The notes: generated by a model from the letters alone, not told the origin. Positions 6,779 to 14,328 are shown, counted from the stretch's first letter. The stretch: 14,328 nt of DNA from Gemmataceae bacterium (GCA_026418875.1 JAOAAM010000715.1:1-14328), one strand, 5' to 3'. Numbers and translations: made by a program.

Positions 6779-9370
6779 TTACTTCGTCGAGCTATCAACA
6801 CCGAGAGGCTCGCGCCAGACGAACATCATGACGAACTCGTACCGGTTCCGATTGGAAGGTCGGGCCAAATTCGCGCTGCCGGGCGGTTGCCCCAAACCGG
6901 GAGTGGAGGGGGTTGTCGCACCGGCACCACCTGCCGCGGACATGGGGGGTGGAGCCGCGGCACCTGCTCCGCCGCCACCGCCGACACCGACGGGTCCGCT
7001 GCGCAGAAGGGCCATCTGCCCGCCGGCACGAGAGGCGTAGCCACCCATGCCCTCGCCCCCACCGGCCATCATCCCGGCACCGGCACCGGCGGCGGCACCC
7101 GCACCCAACGGTGCCCAACTGGCTCGTTCTGCTTTGACAATGCTCGCCACGCCACCGGCATCGCCCCCGCCACCCGCCTGGAACATGGCGCTGGCACCGC
7201 CCATGCCTTCGCTCTCGCCCCCACCATAACGACCACCACCGCTCCCTCCGCCCAGCAATGAGCGAAGATGGCTGCCGCTGATAATCTCAAACGCGCCCGG
7301 TTGCGGGTTGGGGACCTGCCGCCACTTGTACAAGAACGCGTGGCTGATTCGGCCTTCGATCGGGTCGGGGAACGGTCCTTTCGTGATCGCCTCGCCCTTC
7401 GATGTCTCCGAGAAGGGGACAAGCCCTTTGCCGAATCCTAGCCGGTTCGTGTTGAACACGATCGTGTCAAGCAGGAAATTGCGGCCGTTCAGATTATACG
7501 TGTGTCCGCGCACCTCCACGATCCAGCCTGGACCTTCGGGCAAGGCCTCGCTGTACTTGGTCTGCGGTTGACCGTCGGGACCATACGGAACAAACAAATC
7601 GAGGCTGCTCTTGATGTCCTCTTGGGACTCGTCCATCATCCGCTTCTGGACCATCTGGTAGAAGGCTTTCAGGTCGTCCACGTACATCGTGAATACGCCT
7701 TCCACGTCGATGTTGATGAGGTGGCGCAGGTGTTCGTCATCCATTGGCCGGTCGGCCACGTTGCTGTCGCCTAACCATCGACGCTGGAACTGTTCCGCCG
7801 CTTCCCTGGCGGCTGGGGTGACATACTTTTTCTGGTTGACGTTGAAACGAGGCCGAGCCTGAGTGAAATCGAACATGTTGCTGCCGTCGGGCCGCGGCAG
7901 AGTCTGGCTGATAAACTCGTTCAAACGGATCCAATTGCTCCGTTCGTCGGTGCCCGCGATGATACTTTTCACATCGCGCGCCGCCGTGTCAATGTCCCGC
8001 CGCCGCTGTTCCGCCGCGCTCTTGTTCTGTTGCGCTGCTTTTACCGCGCCCTCGACTTTCAGGCACGCATCGGCCACCTTGTCCCCGCGATATTTGTCCG
8101 GGTCCTTGGGTTGACCCAACGATTGGCTTTTCATCCCGAAGCCGAGCGAGACGACACCCACGCCCAACAGCATCGCGGCCGCCGCAGCCACACTCCAAGG
8201 CTTCTTCGCCCGGATCATTCGATCGATGCGGATTTCGTGAGGCAAAAGGTTGGTGGTCAATCGGGCGAGATTCAACCCCTGCAAGCACAGGCCATATGCC
8301 ACCGGGAACGTCAGGATGTGCTCCGCGAAAGCCGGCGCCGAGACCACGGCATCACCACTGAGGCGCTCCATCACGTTGGGTCGGCGAACATCCAGCCCCA
8401 ACTTTTCGGCCAGGAATTTCTGCAAACCCGGCAGTCGGAAGGCGCTCCCCAACCCCACCATGAATGCGATATGGGCATCGCGGTGGGTGTTCGTGAAATA
8501 ACCTAGCGACCGCTGAACCTCATTCACAAAGTCGGTCAGCACGGGCTTGAGGGCTTTCAGGATTTTGGCGAGGTCGGGCGACTTGGCCGCATTCCGCTTG
8601 AGATGCTCCGCCTTGGCGAAAGTCAGTTTCATCTCTTTCGTCAACGCCCGGGTGAAGTGATTCCCGCCAATCGGAATCGGGCGCTGCCAAATGATCCGAT
8701 CGCCGTCGGTGATAATCAGGCTGGAGTTGTCGGTGCCGATGTCCAGAGCGACGGCGCACCGTTTCTTGCCGGGGGGCGTATCATCGGGAACTTCGACGTT
8801 TTCCTCGAGCGTGCCGTCTGCCTTCCGTCGGAGCAGGTCGTAGGACACATAATTGCACAGTGCCAGCTGTGCCATCTGAACGATGTGGACCTCGATATTG
8901 GCTGCCTGGAAGTGGTGGAGGAAGCGGTTGATGAGGTCCCGCTTCATGGCGAACAGACCGATCTCCGTATCCATGGCGAAGCCATCGGTGACGGTTCCGG
9001 AGCCGATCTTCTGGAAGTCCCAGACCACTTCCTCAAGCGGGAAGGGAATCTGCTGTTTCGCCTCGAATCGAACGATGTCGGCGATCTTCTTCTCTTCGAC
9101 GGGCGGCAGTTTGACGAACCGTGCCAAACCGCTTTGGCCCGCGACGCTCATCGCCACGATGTCGCCCTTGATCGAATTTCGCGAAAGGAAGGTTTCGAGA
9201 GCTTCACGGGTCAGCTGATCGGGGTCGGCATCTGGTTGGCTAAGGATCTTCGGGTGCTCGATGTAATCGAAGGCGGTCGCTGTCAACGTCCCGTCGATCA
9301 TTTCCAGCCGCAGCGCCTTCAGGGCGCATTGGCCCACATCGATTCCCCATACGCCTTGCTTGATTGCCAT
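6779..9370 (-). CDS. pilM: PilM-type ATPase fused to a PilN-like membrane domain (GspL-like layout)
   Basis: The N-terminal ~370 residues are a PilM/actin-like ATPase: phosphate-1 loop WGIDVGQCALKAL (8-20), the PilM hallmark QQIPFPLEEVVWDFQ (106-120), phosphate-2 ALDIGTDNSSLIITDGD (208-224) and adenosine motif MVGLGSAFRLPGLQKFL (304-320). NLLPHEIRIDR (374-384) resembles the NLLP start of PilN, and a membrane segment follows at about 391-413. A coiled coil (about 430-470), a mixed alpha/beta region with GWIVEVRGHTYN (615-626), a Gly/Ala/Met-rich linker (707-842) and a final strand RYEFVMMFVWREP (843-855) complete 863 residues, against roughly 350 for PilM alone. PilM binds the PilN tail in the cytoplasm; here both are one chain, as in type II secretion GspL. 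GGGAGG precedes the start by 12 bases. It is first of three genes, probably expressed from a promoter in the 275-base gap behind hemC. PilM assignment is firm, PilN is inferred. Confidence 0.9.
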   Translation of the reverse strand: MAIKQGVWGIDVGQCALKALRLEMIDGTLTATAFDYIEHPKILSQPDADPDQLTREALETFLSRNSIKGDIVAMSVAGQSGLARFVKLPPVEEKKIADIVRFEAKQQIPFPLEEVVWDFQKIGSGTVTDGFAMDTEIGLFAMKRDLINRFLHHFQAANIEVHIVQMAQLALCNYVSYDLLRRKADGTLEENVEVPDDTPPGKKRCAVALDIGTDNSSLIITDGDRIIWQRPIPIGGNHFTRALTKEMKLTFAKAEHLKRNAAKSPDLAKILKALKPVLTDFVNEVQRSLGYFTNTHRDAHIAFMVGLGSAFRLPGLQKFLAEKLGLDVRRPNVMERLSGDAVVSAPAFAEHILTFPVAYGLCLQGLNLARLTTNLLPHEIRIDRMIRAKKPWSVAAAAAMLLGVGVVSLGFGMKSQSLGQPKDPDKYRGDKVADACLKVEGAVKAAQQNKSAAEQRRRDIDTAARDVKSIIAGTDERSNWIRLNEFISQTLPRPDGSNMFDFTQARPRFNVNQKKYVTPAAREAAEQFQRRWLGDSNVADRPMDDEHLRHLINIDVEGVFTMYVDDLKAFYQMVQKRMMDESQEDIKSSLDLFVPYGPDGQPQTKYSEALPEGPGWIVEVRGHTYNLNGRNFLLDTIVFNTNRLGFGKGLVPFSETSKGEAITKGPFPDPIEGRISHAFLYKWRQVPNPQPGAFEIISGSHLRSLLGGGSGGGRYGGGESEGMGGASAMFQAGGGGDAGGVASIVKAERASWAPLGAGAAAGAGAGMMAGGGEGMGGYASRAGGQMALLRSGPVGVGGGGGAGAAAPPPMSAAGGAGATTPSTPGLGQPPGSANLARPSNRNRYEFVMMFVWREPLGVDSSTK

Positions 9371-9459
9371 GAGTCTTGATTTCCTCCCGGAACCTGAGGG
9401 GTGCCGGCCGATTCGTTCAGACTGATGGGAACATATCGCCTTAGGGTCGCCTACGTTTT

Positions 9460-9489
9460 ACGGTACCATCCACTCGACCATACTGTCAA
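9460..9489 (-). promoter_or_regulatory. Candidate promoter of the PilM operon
   Basis: On the - strand a perfect TTGACA (9489-9484) is followed after 18 bases by TACCGT (9465-9460), which matches the -10 consensus only at 3 of 6 positions. It sits 90 bases before the PilM start, in the 275-base gap after hemC. The -35 box is convincing and the -10 box weak, so it may need an activator or not be a promoter. Confidence 0.3.
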
Positions 9490-9575
9490 CAGGGCGGGAC
9501 GCGATTTCCCAGGCGGAATAAATCCTGTCCCCCGCAAACTTCTTTCACTCGGTTCATCCGCCCCTCCGTTGCTCT

Positions 9576-9592
9576 ACGACGCTAAACGTCGT
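9576..9592. repeat. Short inverted repeat after hemC
   Basis: ACGACG-CTAAA-CGTCGT is a perfect 6-bp inverted repeat, 53 bases past the hemC stop on the - strand. No T-run follows in that direction, so it is not a normal intrinsic terminator. It could be a protein site or a weak 3' end structure. Confidence 0.3.
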
Positions 9593-9645
9593 TGGAAAGG
9601 GATCGTTGGCGAGAATCGGCCGACCGTATCAACCTTATCCACGGA

Positions 9646-10581
9646 TCAAGCTGGTTGGGTTGGCCCGCTGTCCAGCCCGCGCAACACATCATGGCCACCG
9701 TTGACCAGTATCTCATCGGCGAGTCGTCGCCCAAGATCGGCGGCTTGGTCCGTTGGTCCAGCAAGTCGTGCATCTAATCGCCGATTCCCCTGCGGATCCA
9801 GCACCGAACCGGTCAGCGTCAGAGTCGCCCCCGTCACCACGGCCAGCGCTCCGAGTGGGACCGCGCAGCCCCCGCCCAGGGCGGCGAGGAACGACCTCTC
9901 GGCCGTCACGGCGGCAAAACTTGCAGGGTCGTTCAACCGTGCGACCGTTTCTAGGGTTTCCGCATCGTCGGCACGGCATTCCAATCCGAGTGCCCCCTGT
10001 CCCACGGCAGGCAACATCCAGCCCCCATCCAGCACTTCGGCCATCCCCTCGGTTCGCCCCAGCCGGCGTAGCGCGGCCTCGGCTAGGATCATGCCGTCCC
10101 ATCCCTCCTCATGCAGCTTCCGCAACCGGGTGTCGACGTTGCCCCGAAGTTCCACAAGCTGAAGGTCCGGACGACGGTAGCGGATCATTGCCCGCCGCCG
10201 TTGGCTTCCGGTGGCGAGCACGGCACCCGCAGGCAACTCGTCGAAGCGGCGGTGCCGCTCCGAGACGAACACATCAAAGGGCGACGCACGGGGAGGGACG
10301 GCAGCCAGGGTCAGCCCTTCGGGTTGCGTCGTCGGGAGATCCTTCAAGCTGTGAACCGCCAGATCCGCCTCGCCCCGGAGTACGGCTTCTTGGATTGCCT
10401 TGGTGAACAAACCCTCGCCGCCGATGGCCGTCAGCGGTTGCTGCGACAGGACGTCACCACGAGTCCGAACGATGACTAGTTCCGCATGGTGACCCAACGC
10501 GCGCAGTTTCTCCGAAATGTGGTTCGCTTGCCACAGAGCCAGCGGGCTGCCGCGGGTACCGATGCGAATCGTTCGGCTCAT
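9646..10581 (-). CDS. hemC: Hydroxymethylbilane synthase (porphobilinogen deaminase)
   Basis: The enzyme joins four porphobilinogen molecules into hydroxymethylbilane, a cytoplasmic step of haem and sirohaem synthesis. The 311-residue length is typical. Visible motifs are IGTRGSPLALWQA (7-19), GGEGLFTKAIQEAVL (54-68), DLAVHSLKDLPT with catalytic D81 (73-84), arginines of the substrate site in GSQRRR (125-130), RGNVDTRL (146-153), LPAVGQGALGLECR (190-203), and C239 in LGGGCAVPLG, which carries the dipyrromethane cofactor. Two positions differ from E. coli: E56 replaces the lysine of GGKGLF, and G125 replaces a serine of TSSLRR. Catalytic Asp, Arg and Cys are kept, so an active enzyme is expected. 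The ATG has no clear ribosome site, though the N-terminus fits the family. It is divergent from hslV and no other haem gene is in view. Confidence 0.95.
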   Translation of the reverse strand: MSRTIRIGTRGSPLALWQANHISEKLRALGHHAELVIVRTRGDVLSQQPLTAIGGEGLFTKAIQEAVLRGEADLAVHSLKDLPTTQPEGLTLAAVPPRASPFDVFVSERHRRFDELPAGAVLATGSQRRRAMIRYRRPDLQLVELRGNVDTRLRKLHEEGWDGMILAEAALRRLGRTEGMAEVLDGGWMLPAVGQGALGLECRADDAETLETVARLNDPASFAAVTAERSFLAALGGGCAVPLGALAVVTGATLTLTGSVLDPQGNRRLDARLAGPTDQAADLGRRLADEILVNGGHDVLRGLDSGPTQPA

Positions 10582-10671
10582 CGAGTGATCAGTTTCGATA
10601 CCTCAGAACACGCAGAACCATCGCCCTTCGTTCCCAAGCCCCGCGTGGTGCGCATCCGTCGGGAGGGCTTT

Positions 10672-10703
10672 CGCCGACATCGTGGTCAGGTCATGTCGGG
10701 GCG
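10672..10703. repeat. Inverted repeat in the hemC-hslV divergent region
   Basis: CCGACAT (10674-10680) and ATGTCGG (10693-10699) form a perfect 7-bp inverted repeat around 12 bases. Two more pairs are possible (10672-10673 with 10702-10703) across a two-base bulge. It lies in the middle of the 229-base gap between two divergent genes, where an operator for one or both would sit. No function can be assigned from sequence. Confidence 0.35.
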
Positions 10704-10770
10704 AGAATGGCCAAAGCCTCGTCCAATGATGTCACGAGCGACCTCCGTGCGGGGCATCGCTCCTGGCGTG

Positions 10771-10776
10771 TATGAT
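10771..10776 (+). promoter_or_regulatory. Possible -10 box of hslV
   Basis: TATGAT matches the -10 consensus at 5 of 6 positions and lies 34 bases before the preferred hslV GTG. I see no acceptable -35 hexamer at 16-18 bases, and no CIRCE-type heat-shock repeat nearby. Its ATG is also the upstream in-frame start of hslV. A core promoter here would place the transcript start past that ATG and favour the GTG. Confidence 0.25.
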
Positions 10777-10810
10777 AAGCACCAGATTCAAAACCGAAAG
10801 TGGAGGCAGT

Positions 10811-11350
10811 GTGAAAGGGCGGATTCACTCGACCACCATCCTGGCGTTGAAGCACAAAGGTCAAGCGGCCATCGGCGGAGACGGACAGGTCACCTTGGGC
10901 CAAGTCGTCTTGAAGAGCGATGCCCGCAAGATCCGACCGCTGTACGACGGTAAAGTGTGGTGCGGCTTCGCCGGGGCTGCCGCCGACGCCTTCACGCTTT
11001 TGGAGCGATTCGAGGCCCGGCTGAAGGATCATCAAGGGAGCGTCCCGCGAGCGGCTGCGGAACTGGCCAAGGACTGGCGGATGGATCGGGTCTTGCGTCG
11101 CTTGGAGGCGATGCTGATCGCCTTGGACCGCGACCACCTGCTGATCGTCGGGGGGACCGGCGACGTGATCCAACCGACCGATCACATCGCCGCCATCGGT
11201 TCCGGTGGGAGCTATGCCTTGGCCGCCGCTCGGGCCTTGGTCCAGCACTCGTCGCTCACCGCGGCGCAGATCGTCCGCGCGTCGTTGGAGATCGCCGGCG
11301 ATCTCTGCATTTTCAGCAATCGCAACATCGAAGTGCACGAACTGACATGA
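10811..11350 (+). CDS. hslV: ATP-dependent protease subunit HslV (ClpQ)
   Basis: HslV is the proteasome beta-like peptidase of the HslVU (ClpQY) complex and degrades misfolded or regulatory proteins in the cytoplasm. The chosen GTG start gives 179 residues beginning [17 protein letters not shown]; cleavage would expose the catalytic N-terminal threonine T8. Family motifs are [51 protein letters not shown] and [19 protein letters not shown] is preferred because GGAGG lies four bases upstream. An in-frame ATG at 10772 would add 13 residues, has no ribosome site and would give an unusually long propeptide. hslU follows after 57 bases, so the two subunits are almost certainly co-transcribed. Confidence 0.94.
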   Translation: MKGRIHSTTILALKHKGQAAIGGDGQVTLGQVVLKSDARKIRPLYDGKVWCGFAGAAADAFTLLERFEARLKDHQGSVPRAAAELAKDWRMDRVLRRLEAMLIALDRDHLLIVGGTGDVIQPTDHIAAIGSGGSYALAAARALVQHSSLTAAQIVRASLEIAGDLCIFSNRNIEVHELT

Positions 11351-11407
11351 TCCCGTCCGGACCGTCGCGTCCGAACCACCGATTGCCGTCTTTCTCAGGA
11401 GCCATTC

Positions 11408-12748
11408 ATGAAGGCGCTGACGCCGCGACAGATTGTTGCCGAATTGGATCGATACATCGTGGGTCAAGAGGCGGCTAAGCGAGCCGTCGCCATCGCCATC
11501 CGCAATCGTTGGCGTCGCCAGCAGTTGCCCCCCGAGTTGCGCAAAGACGTGACGCCGAAAAACATCATCATGATCGGACCCACCGGCGTGGGCAAAACCG
11601 AAATTGCCCGCAGACTGGCGGAACTCGTCGGTGCGCCGTTCCTCAAAGTCGAAGCCACGAAGTACACCGAGGTCGGCTACGTTGGTCGCGATGTCGAGAG
11701 CATGATCCGCGACCTCACGGAGATCGCCGTCGGCATGGTCAAACAGCGAAAGCGGCAGCAAGTCGAAAGCGAGGCCGCCTCGAAGGTCACCGAACGATTG
11801 CTCGACCTGCTATTTCCGCAAGCCTCAGTTTGGGATCCGGAGGACGCGGAGGAGAACGATCGCCGAAAACGAACCCGGGACAAAATGAGGGCGCGACTCG
11901 AAGCTGGCGAATTCGAGGAGCGGAAAGTCGAGCTGCAAGTCGAGCAGAAATCGTCGCCGATTCAGATTCTTGGGGCAGCGGGCGTCAGCATGGAGCAGAT
12001 GGAGTCCGAACTGCAAAGCATGTTCGACCGCATCTTGCCCAAGGGCCAGCAACGCCGGGAGGTGACGGTGCGTGAGGCGCGCCGCATCCTGCTGGAGCAG
12101 GAAGCTGATGCGTTGATCGACAAACAGAGCCTGCGGGAAGAGGCCGTCGAGTTGGTCGAAAACCACGGCATCATTTTTATCGACGAGATCGACAAAGTTG
12201 CCGGGAGCGGTGGCGGCCACGGACCTGATGTTTCACGGCAAGGGGTGCAGCGTGATCTGCTGCCGGTGGTCGAGGGAACGACCGTCAACACCCGTCAGGG
12301 GCCTGTGCGAACCGATCATATCTTGTTCATCGCCGCGGGCGCGTTCCACGTCTCGAAGCCTTCGGATTTGATGCCGGAATTGCAAGGACGCTTTCCCATT
12401 CGGGTCGAGTTGACCGACCTGACCCGAGATGATTTTCTCCGCATCCTGACGGAGCCGAAGCACTCGCTGACTCGGCAGTACGCCGAGTTGCTGGCGACGG
12501 AGGGCGTTCGCTTGCAACTCACCCCAGACGCTGTCGAGGCCATCGCGGACATTGCGTACGAGGTGAATCGAACGACGCAGAACATCGGAGCGCGGCGATT
12601 GCATACGATCATGGAAAAGGTGGTCGAGTCCGTGAGCTTCGACGCCCCCGATCTGGAGACCAAAGAGTTGACGATTGATTCGGCCTACGTCCGAGGGAAA
12701 CTGACGCCCCTGTTGCAGCGTGAAGATTTGACCAAATTCATCCTTTGA
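11408..12748 (+). CDS. hslU: ATPase subunit HslU (ClpY) of the HslVU protease
   Basis: HslU is the AAA+ hexameric unfoldase that feeds proteins into HslV. The 446 residues match the usual length (443 in E. coli). It has Walker A GPTGVGKT (57-64), the pore loop GYVG (90-93), the inserted I domain (about 110-240), Walker B IIFIDE (255-260) followed by IDK, arginine finger R328 in ELQGRFPIRVEL, and sensor 2 in IGARRLHT (393-400). The C-terminal tail ends LTKFIL, the segment that docks into HslV pockets. AGGAG six bases before the ATG fixes the start. The protein appears intact, with every ATPase motif present. Confidence 0.97.
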   Translation: MKALTPRQIVAELDRYIVGQEAAKRAVAIAIRNRWRRQQLPPELRKDVTPKNIIMIGPTGVGKTEIARRLAELVGAPFLKVEATKYTEVGYVGRDVESMIRDLTEIAVGMVKQRKRQQVESEAASKVTERLLDLLFPQASVWDPEDAEENDRRKRTRDKMRARLEAGEFEERKVELQVEQKSSPIQILGAAGVSMEQMESELQSMFDRILPKGQQRREVTVREARRILLEQEADALIDKQSLREEAVELVENHGIIFIDEIDKVAGSGGGHGPDVSRQGVQRDLLPVVEGTTVNTRQGPVRTDHILFIAAGAFHVSKPSDLMPELQGRFPIRVELTDLTRDDFLRILTEPKHSLTRQYAELLATEGVRLQLTPDAVEAIADIAYEVNRTTQNIGARRLHTIMEKVVESVSFDAPDLETKELTIDSAYVRGKLTPLLQREDLTKFIL

Positions 12749-12828
12749 ATTTACGAATTGCTGCCGATGACCTGTCGAATGGCTGCCGACCTCGGCCGGG
12801 GAAGCGGGTCTTAAAATCGGGGACCGCC

Positions 12829-13698
12829 ATGACCGTGGACATCGTGGAAGATCTGCCGCGCTGGCCGCAACGCCCCGTGGACGCCCACAAGGGGACATTT
12901 GGCCACGTGTTGGTCGTGGCGGGCAGCCGGGGGATGTCGGGGGCAGCGGTGCTATGCGGCACGGCGGCGCTGCGTGGCGGCTCCGGGACTGTGCAGATCG
13001 CTGTGCCCGAGACAATTCAGTCGACCGTCGCCGTCGGTCAAGTTTGTGCAACGACGGCAGGCCTACCGGCCACCGAGCAGGGGCAGTTCGCGCCGCATGC
13101 TCTGGGGCCGCTGATTCGTCTTGCGGCCAACGCGGACGTGCTCGCAGTCGGCCCTGGTCTGGGACGAGGCCGAATCGTTCAACACATCGTCTCCGGACTC
13201 GTGGGATCCGTGTCTTGCCCGATCGTGCTCGACGCGGATGGCTTGAATGCTCTGGCACCAGTCGCCGCGGATTGGCGGCCTCGATGTCCTGCCGTGTTGA
13301 CGCCTCACCCGGGTGAGTTCGCCCGTCTGGTTGGGGTAGACACCTCCAGCGTGCAACAGCGGCGGCAGGAATGGGCAATCCGCTTCGCGGCCGATCATCA
13401 AGTTGTTCTGGTGCTCAAAGGATACCAAACTCTGGTCACTGATGGCCGTCGGTTGTACGTCAACCGCACGGGGAATGCTGGAATGGCCACGGGGGGAAGC
13501 GGCGACGTTCTCACCGGTCTGATCGCCGCCTTGATCGGGCAGGGGATGCCTTTGTTTGAAGCCGCTCAACTCGGCACTCACTTGCATGGTCTGGCCGGGG
13601 ATCTCGCCCGCGACGAGTTGGGCGAAACCTCGTTGATCGCCTCCGACTTGCTCGCTTACCTTCCTCGGGCATTCCTTCGCTTATCCCGGCAGCCGTGA
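12829..13698 (+). CDS. nnrD: ADP/ATP-dependent NAD(P)H-hydrate dehydratase
   Basis: NnrD dehydrates the S form of NADHX and NADPHX, damaged cofactors formed by heat or side reactions, using ADP or ATP. The 289-residue product is a ribokinase-like fold. HKGTFGHVLVVAGS (20-33) is the N-terminal glycine-rich hallmark; VLDADGLN (133-140), TPHPGEFARL (158-167), VLKGYQTLVTD (195-205) and GNAGMATGGSGDVLTG (215-230, with D226) are active-site and nucleotide-site signatures. The preferred ATG is preceded by GGGGA at five bases. A TTG at 12745, overlapping the hslU stop, would add 28 residues with no ribosome site or conserved sequence. In many bacteria the protein is fused to the NnrE epimerase; here it stands alone. 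It begins 80 bases after hslU, so it is probably in the same transcript. Confidence 0.93.
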   Translation: MTVDIVEDLPRWPQRPVDAHKGTFGHVLVVAGSRGMSGAAVLCGTAALRGGSGTVQIAVPETIQSTVAVGQVCATTAGLPATEQGQFAPHALGPLIRLAANADVLAVGPGLGRGRIVQHIVSGLVGSVSCPIVLDADGLNALAPVAADWRPRCPAVLTPHPGEFARLVGVDTSSVQQRRQEWAIRFAADHQVVLVLKGYQTLVTDGRRLYVNRTGNAGMATGGSGDVLTGLIAALIGQGMPLFEAAQLGTHLHGLAGDLARDELGETSLIASDLLAYLPRAFLRLSRQP

Positions 13699-13708
13699 GG
13701 GAATCACG
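13694..13708 (+). repeat. Small hairpin across the nnrD stop codon
   Basis: CGTGA-GGGAA-TCACG is a perfect 5-bp inverted repeat containing the nnrD TGA. No T-run follows, so it is not a terminator; transcription probably continues into the next gene 30 bases on. It may be chance. Confidence 0.2.
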
Positions 13709-13728
13709 CCATTTCATGAGGACACAGG

Positions 13729-14328
13729 ATGCGATTCCTCTGCCCTACTTGCTCGGAACCCATCATCATCTCGGACGAACTGGCAGGTCGTAGCACGAAC
13801 TGTCCGTTGTGCCGTGCCTCAATCACGGTCCCGCCGCTCTTCTCGTCCGGTGCATCGTCCGCGATCGGTGACCTCGGCAGGGTCGAAAGGGTGCCTCGTC
13901 CTGACGACGCCATGAGCGACGAAGCTGGCTCACGACCAAACGGTGAGCGACATCCCGACGCCGACTCAGCCGACCGGGGGATCAGCATCCCGCTGTCGTC
14001 GGATTACGCACGGTGGGTCCCGCCGGTCTTGTTGGGCCTCGTCGTCCTGCTCACCCTCTTTTTCGACTGGAACGGGGCTTTCCCGGGAGGGCATGCCGTC
14101 TACACCCAAGGTGCTTTCCGAGCGCTGTTCGGCAGGATCTACATCGATCCGGACGGCGAGAACGTTTTCAAGGCGAATCCGGTCAAACCGCCCGAGGGGC
14201 AAGTCCCCTTGAAAGACCAGGTGCGGTCGAATTTGTTACTTCTGCTGATTATTCCGCTAATTTTCGTGACTTTCGCCGCCGCAGTCTTGGTGGCAGCGTC
14301 GCCCGAGCAAGTGATGCGCCGGCTCCCC
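13729..14328 (+). CDS. Zinc-ribbon membrane protein of unknown function, cut by the window end
   Basis: The frame stays open for 200 codons to the last base, so the C-terminus is missing. The N-terminus is a zinc ribbon with C5, C8, C25 and C28 in two CPxC pairs around an IIISDELAGRSTN loop, a form often seen at the start of planctomycete membrane proteins. A polar, probably disordered linker (about 37-92) follows, then a membrane segment (about 97-112, ending FFDWNG), an extracytoplasmic loop of about 55 residues, and a second segment (about 169-190). GAGGA lies six bases before the ATG. An ATG at 13716 is out of frame. It starts 30 bases after nnrD, which suggests co-transcription, but its job is unknown. 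The ribbon may bind zinc or only be structural. Confidence 0.82.
   Translation, partial: MRFLCPTCSEPIIISDELAGRSTNCPLCRASITVPPLFSSGASSAIGDLGRVERVPRPDDAMSDEAGSRPNGERHPDADSADRGISIPLSSDYARWVPPVLLGLVVLLTLFFDWNGAFPGGHAVYTQGAFRALFGRIYIDPDGENVFKANPVKPPEGQVPLKDQVRSNLLLLLIIPLIFVTFAAAVLVAASPEQVMRRLP

Noticed and set aside
9576..9592. Intrinsic terminator of hemC
   Set aside because: The stem is only 6 bp and no T-run follows on the - strand; kept only as an inverted repeat.
10691..11761. 356-codon - strand frame opposite hslV and hslU
   Set aside because: It is antisense to two certain genes, with Gln/Asp/Arg-rich product typical of shadows.
12745..12828. TTG start giving a 28-residue extension of NnrD that overlaps the hslU stop
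   Set aside because: It lacks a ribosome site, and the added residues have no family counterpart. The ATG at 12829 has GGGGA at five bases.
12233..13378. 381-codon - strand frame opposite hslU and nnrD
   Set aside because: It is antisense to two motif-confirmed genes; the product is Arg/Pro/Ser-rich and has no domain.

Overview
The window looks like a stretch of a planctomycete chromosome, most probably a Gemmata-type (Gemmataceae) bacterium. This rests on the GC-rich, non-extremophile sequence, the style of the HslV and HemC proteins, large proteins with glycine/methionine/proline-rich inserts, and a stand-alone zinc-ribbon membrane protein. It is inference; no rRNA or other marker is present. 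Eight complete genes and one gene cut by the right edge account for nearly all of the sequence. I see no tRNA, rRNA, CRISPR array, insertion sequence or prophage.

Left part (1-2262): a UDP-glucose 6-dehydrogenase family gene (ugd, +) runs tail to tail into a gene of unknown function for a 172-residue protein (-), and their ends overlap by 14 bases. The small gene has an unusually decorated upstream region. It contains two well-spaced sigma70-like promoters, a palindrome over one -35 box, and a perfect hairpin that buries its ribosome binding site.

Centre (2263-9370, all -): three large genes read in the order 863, 735 and 725 residues, with gaps of 63 and 67 bases, and look like one operon. 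The first is a PilM-type actin-like ATPase joined to a PilN-like membrane segment, which is the domain order of type II secretion GspL. The second and third each have one N-terminal membrane segment followed by a coiled coil, as in PilO/GspM. Together they suggest the inner-membrane assembly platform of a type IV pilus or type II-like secretion machine, with large Gly/Met/Pro-rich inserts and tails in all three. This is the least conventional part of the window.

Right part (9371-14328): hemC (-) for haem synthesis is divergent from a + strand run hslV-hslU-nnrD-zinc-ribbon protein. HslV and HslU form the proteasome-like ATP-dependent protease. NnrD repairs hydrated NAD(P)H. The last gene encodes a membrane protein with an N-terminal CxxC...CxxC zinc ribbon and is still open at the window end. 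Spacings of 57, 80 and 30 bases fit one protein- and metabolite-quality-control transcript.
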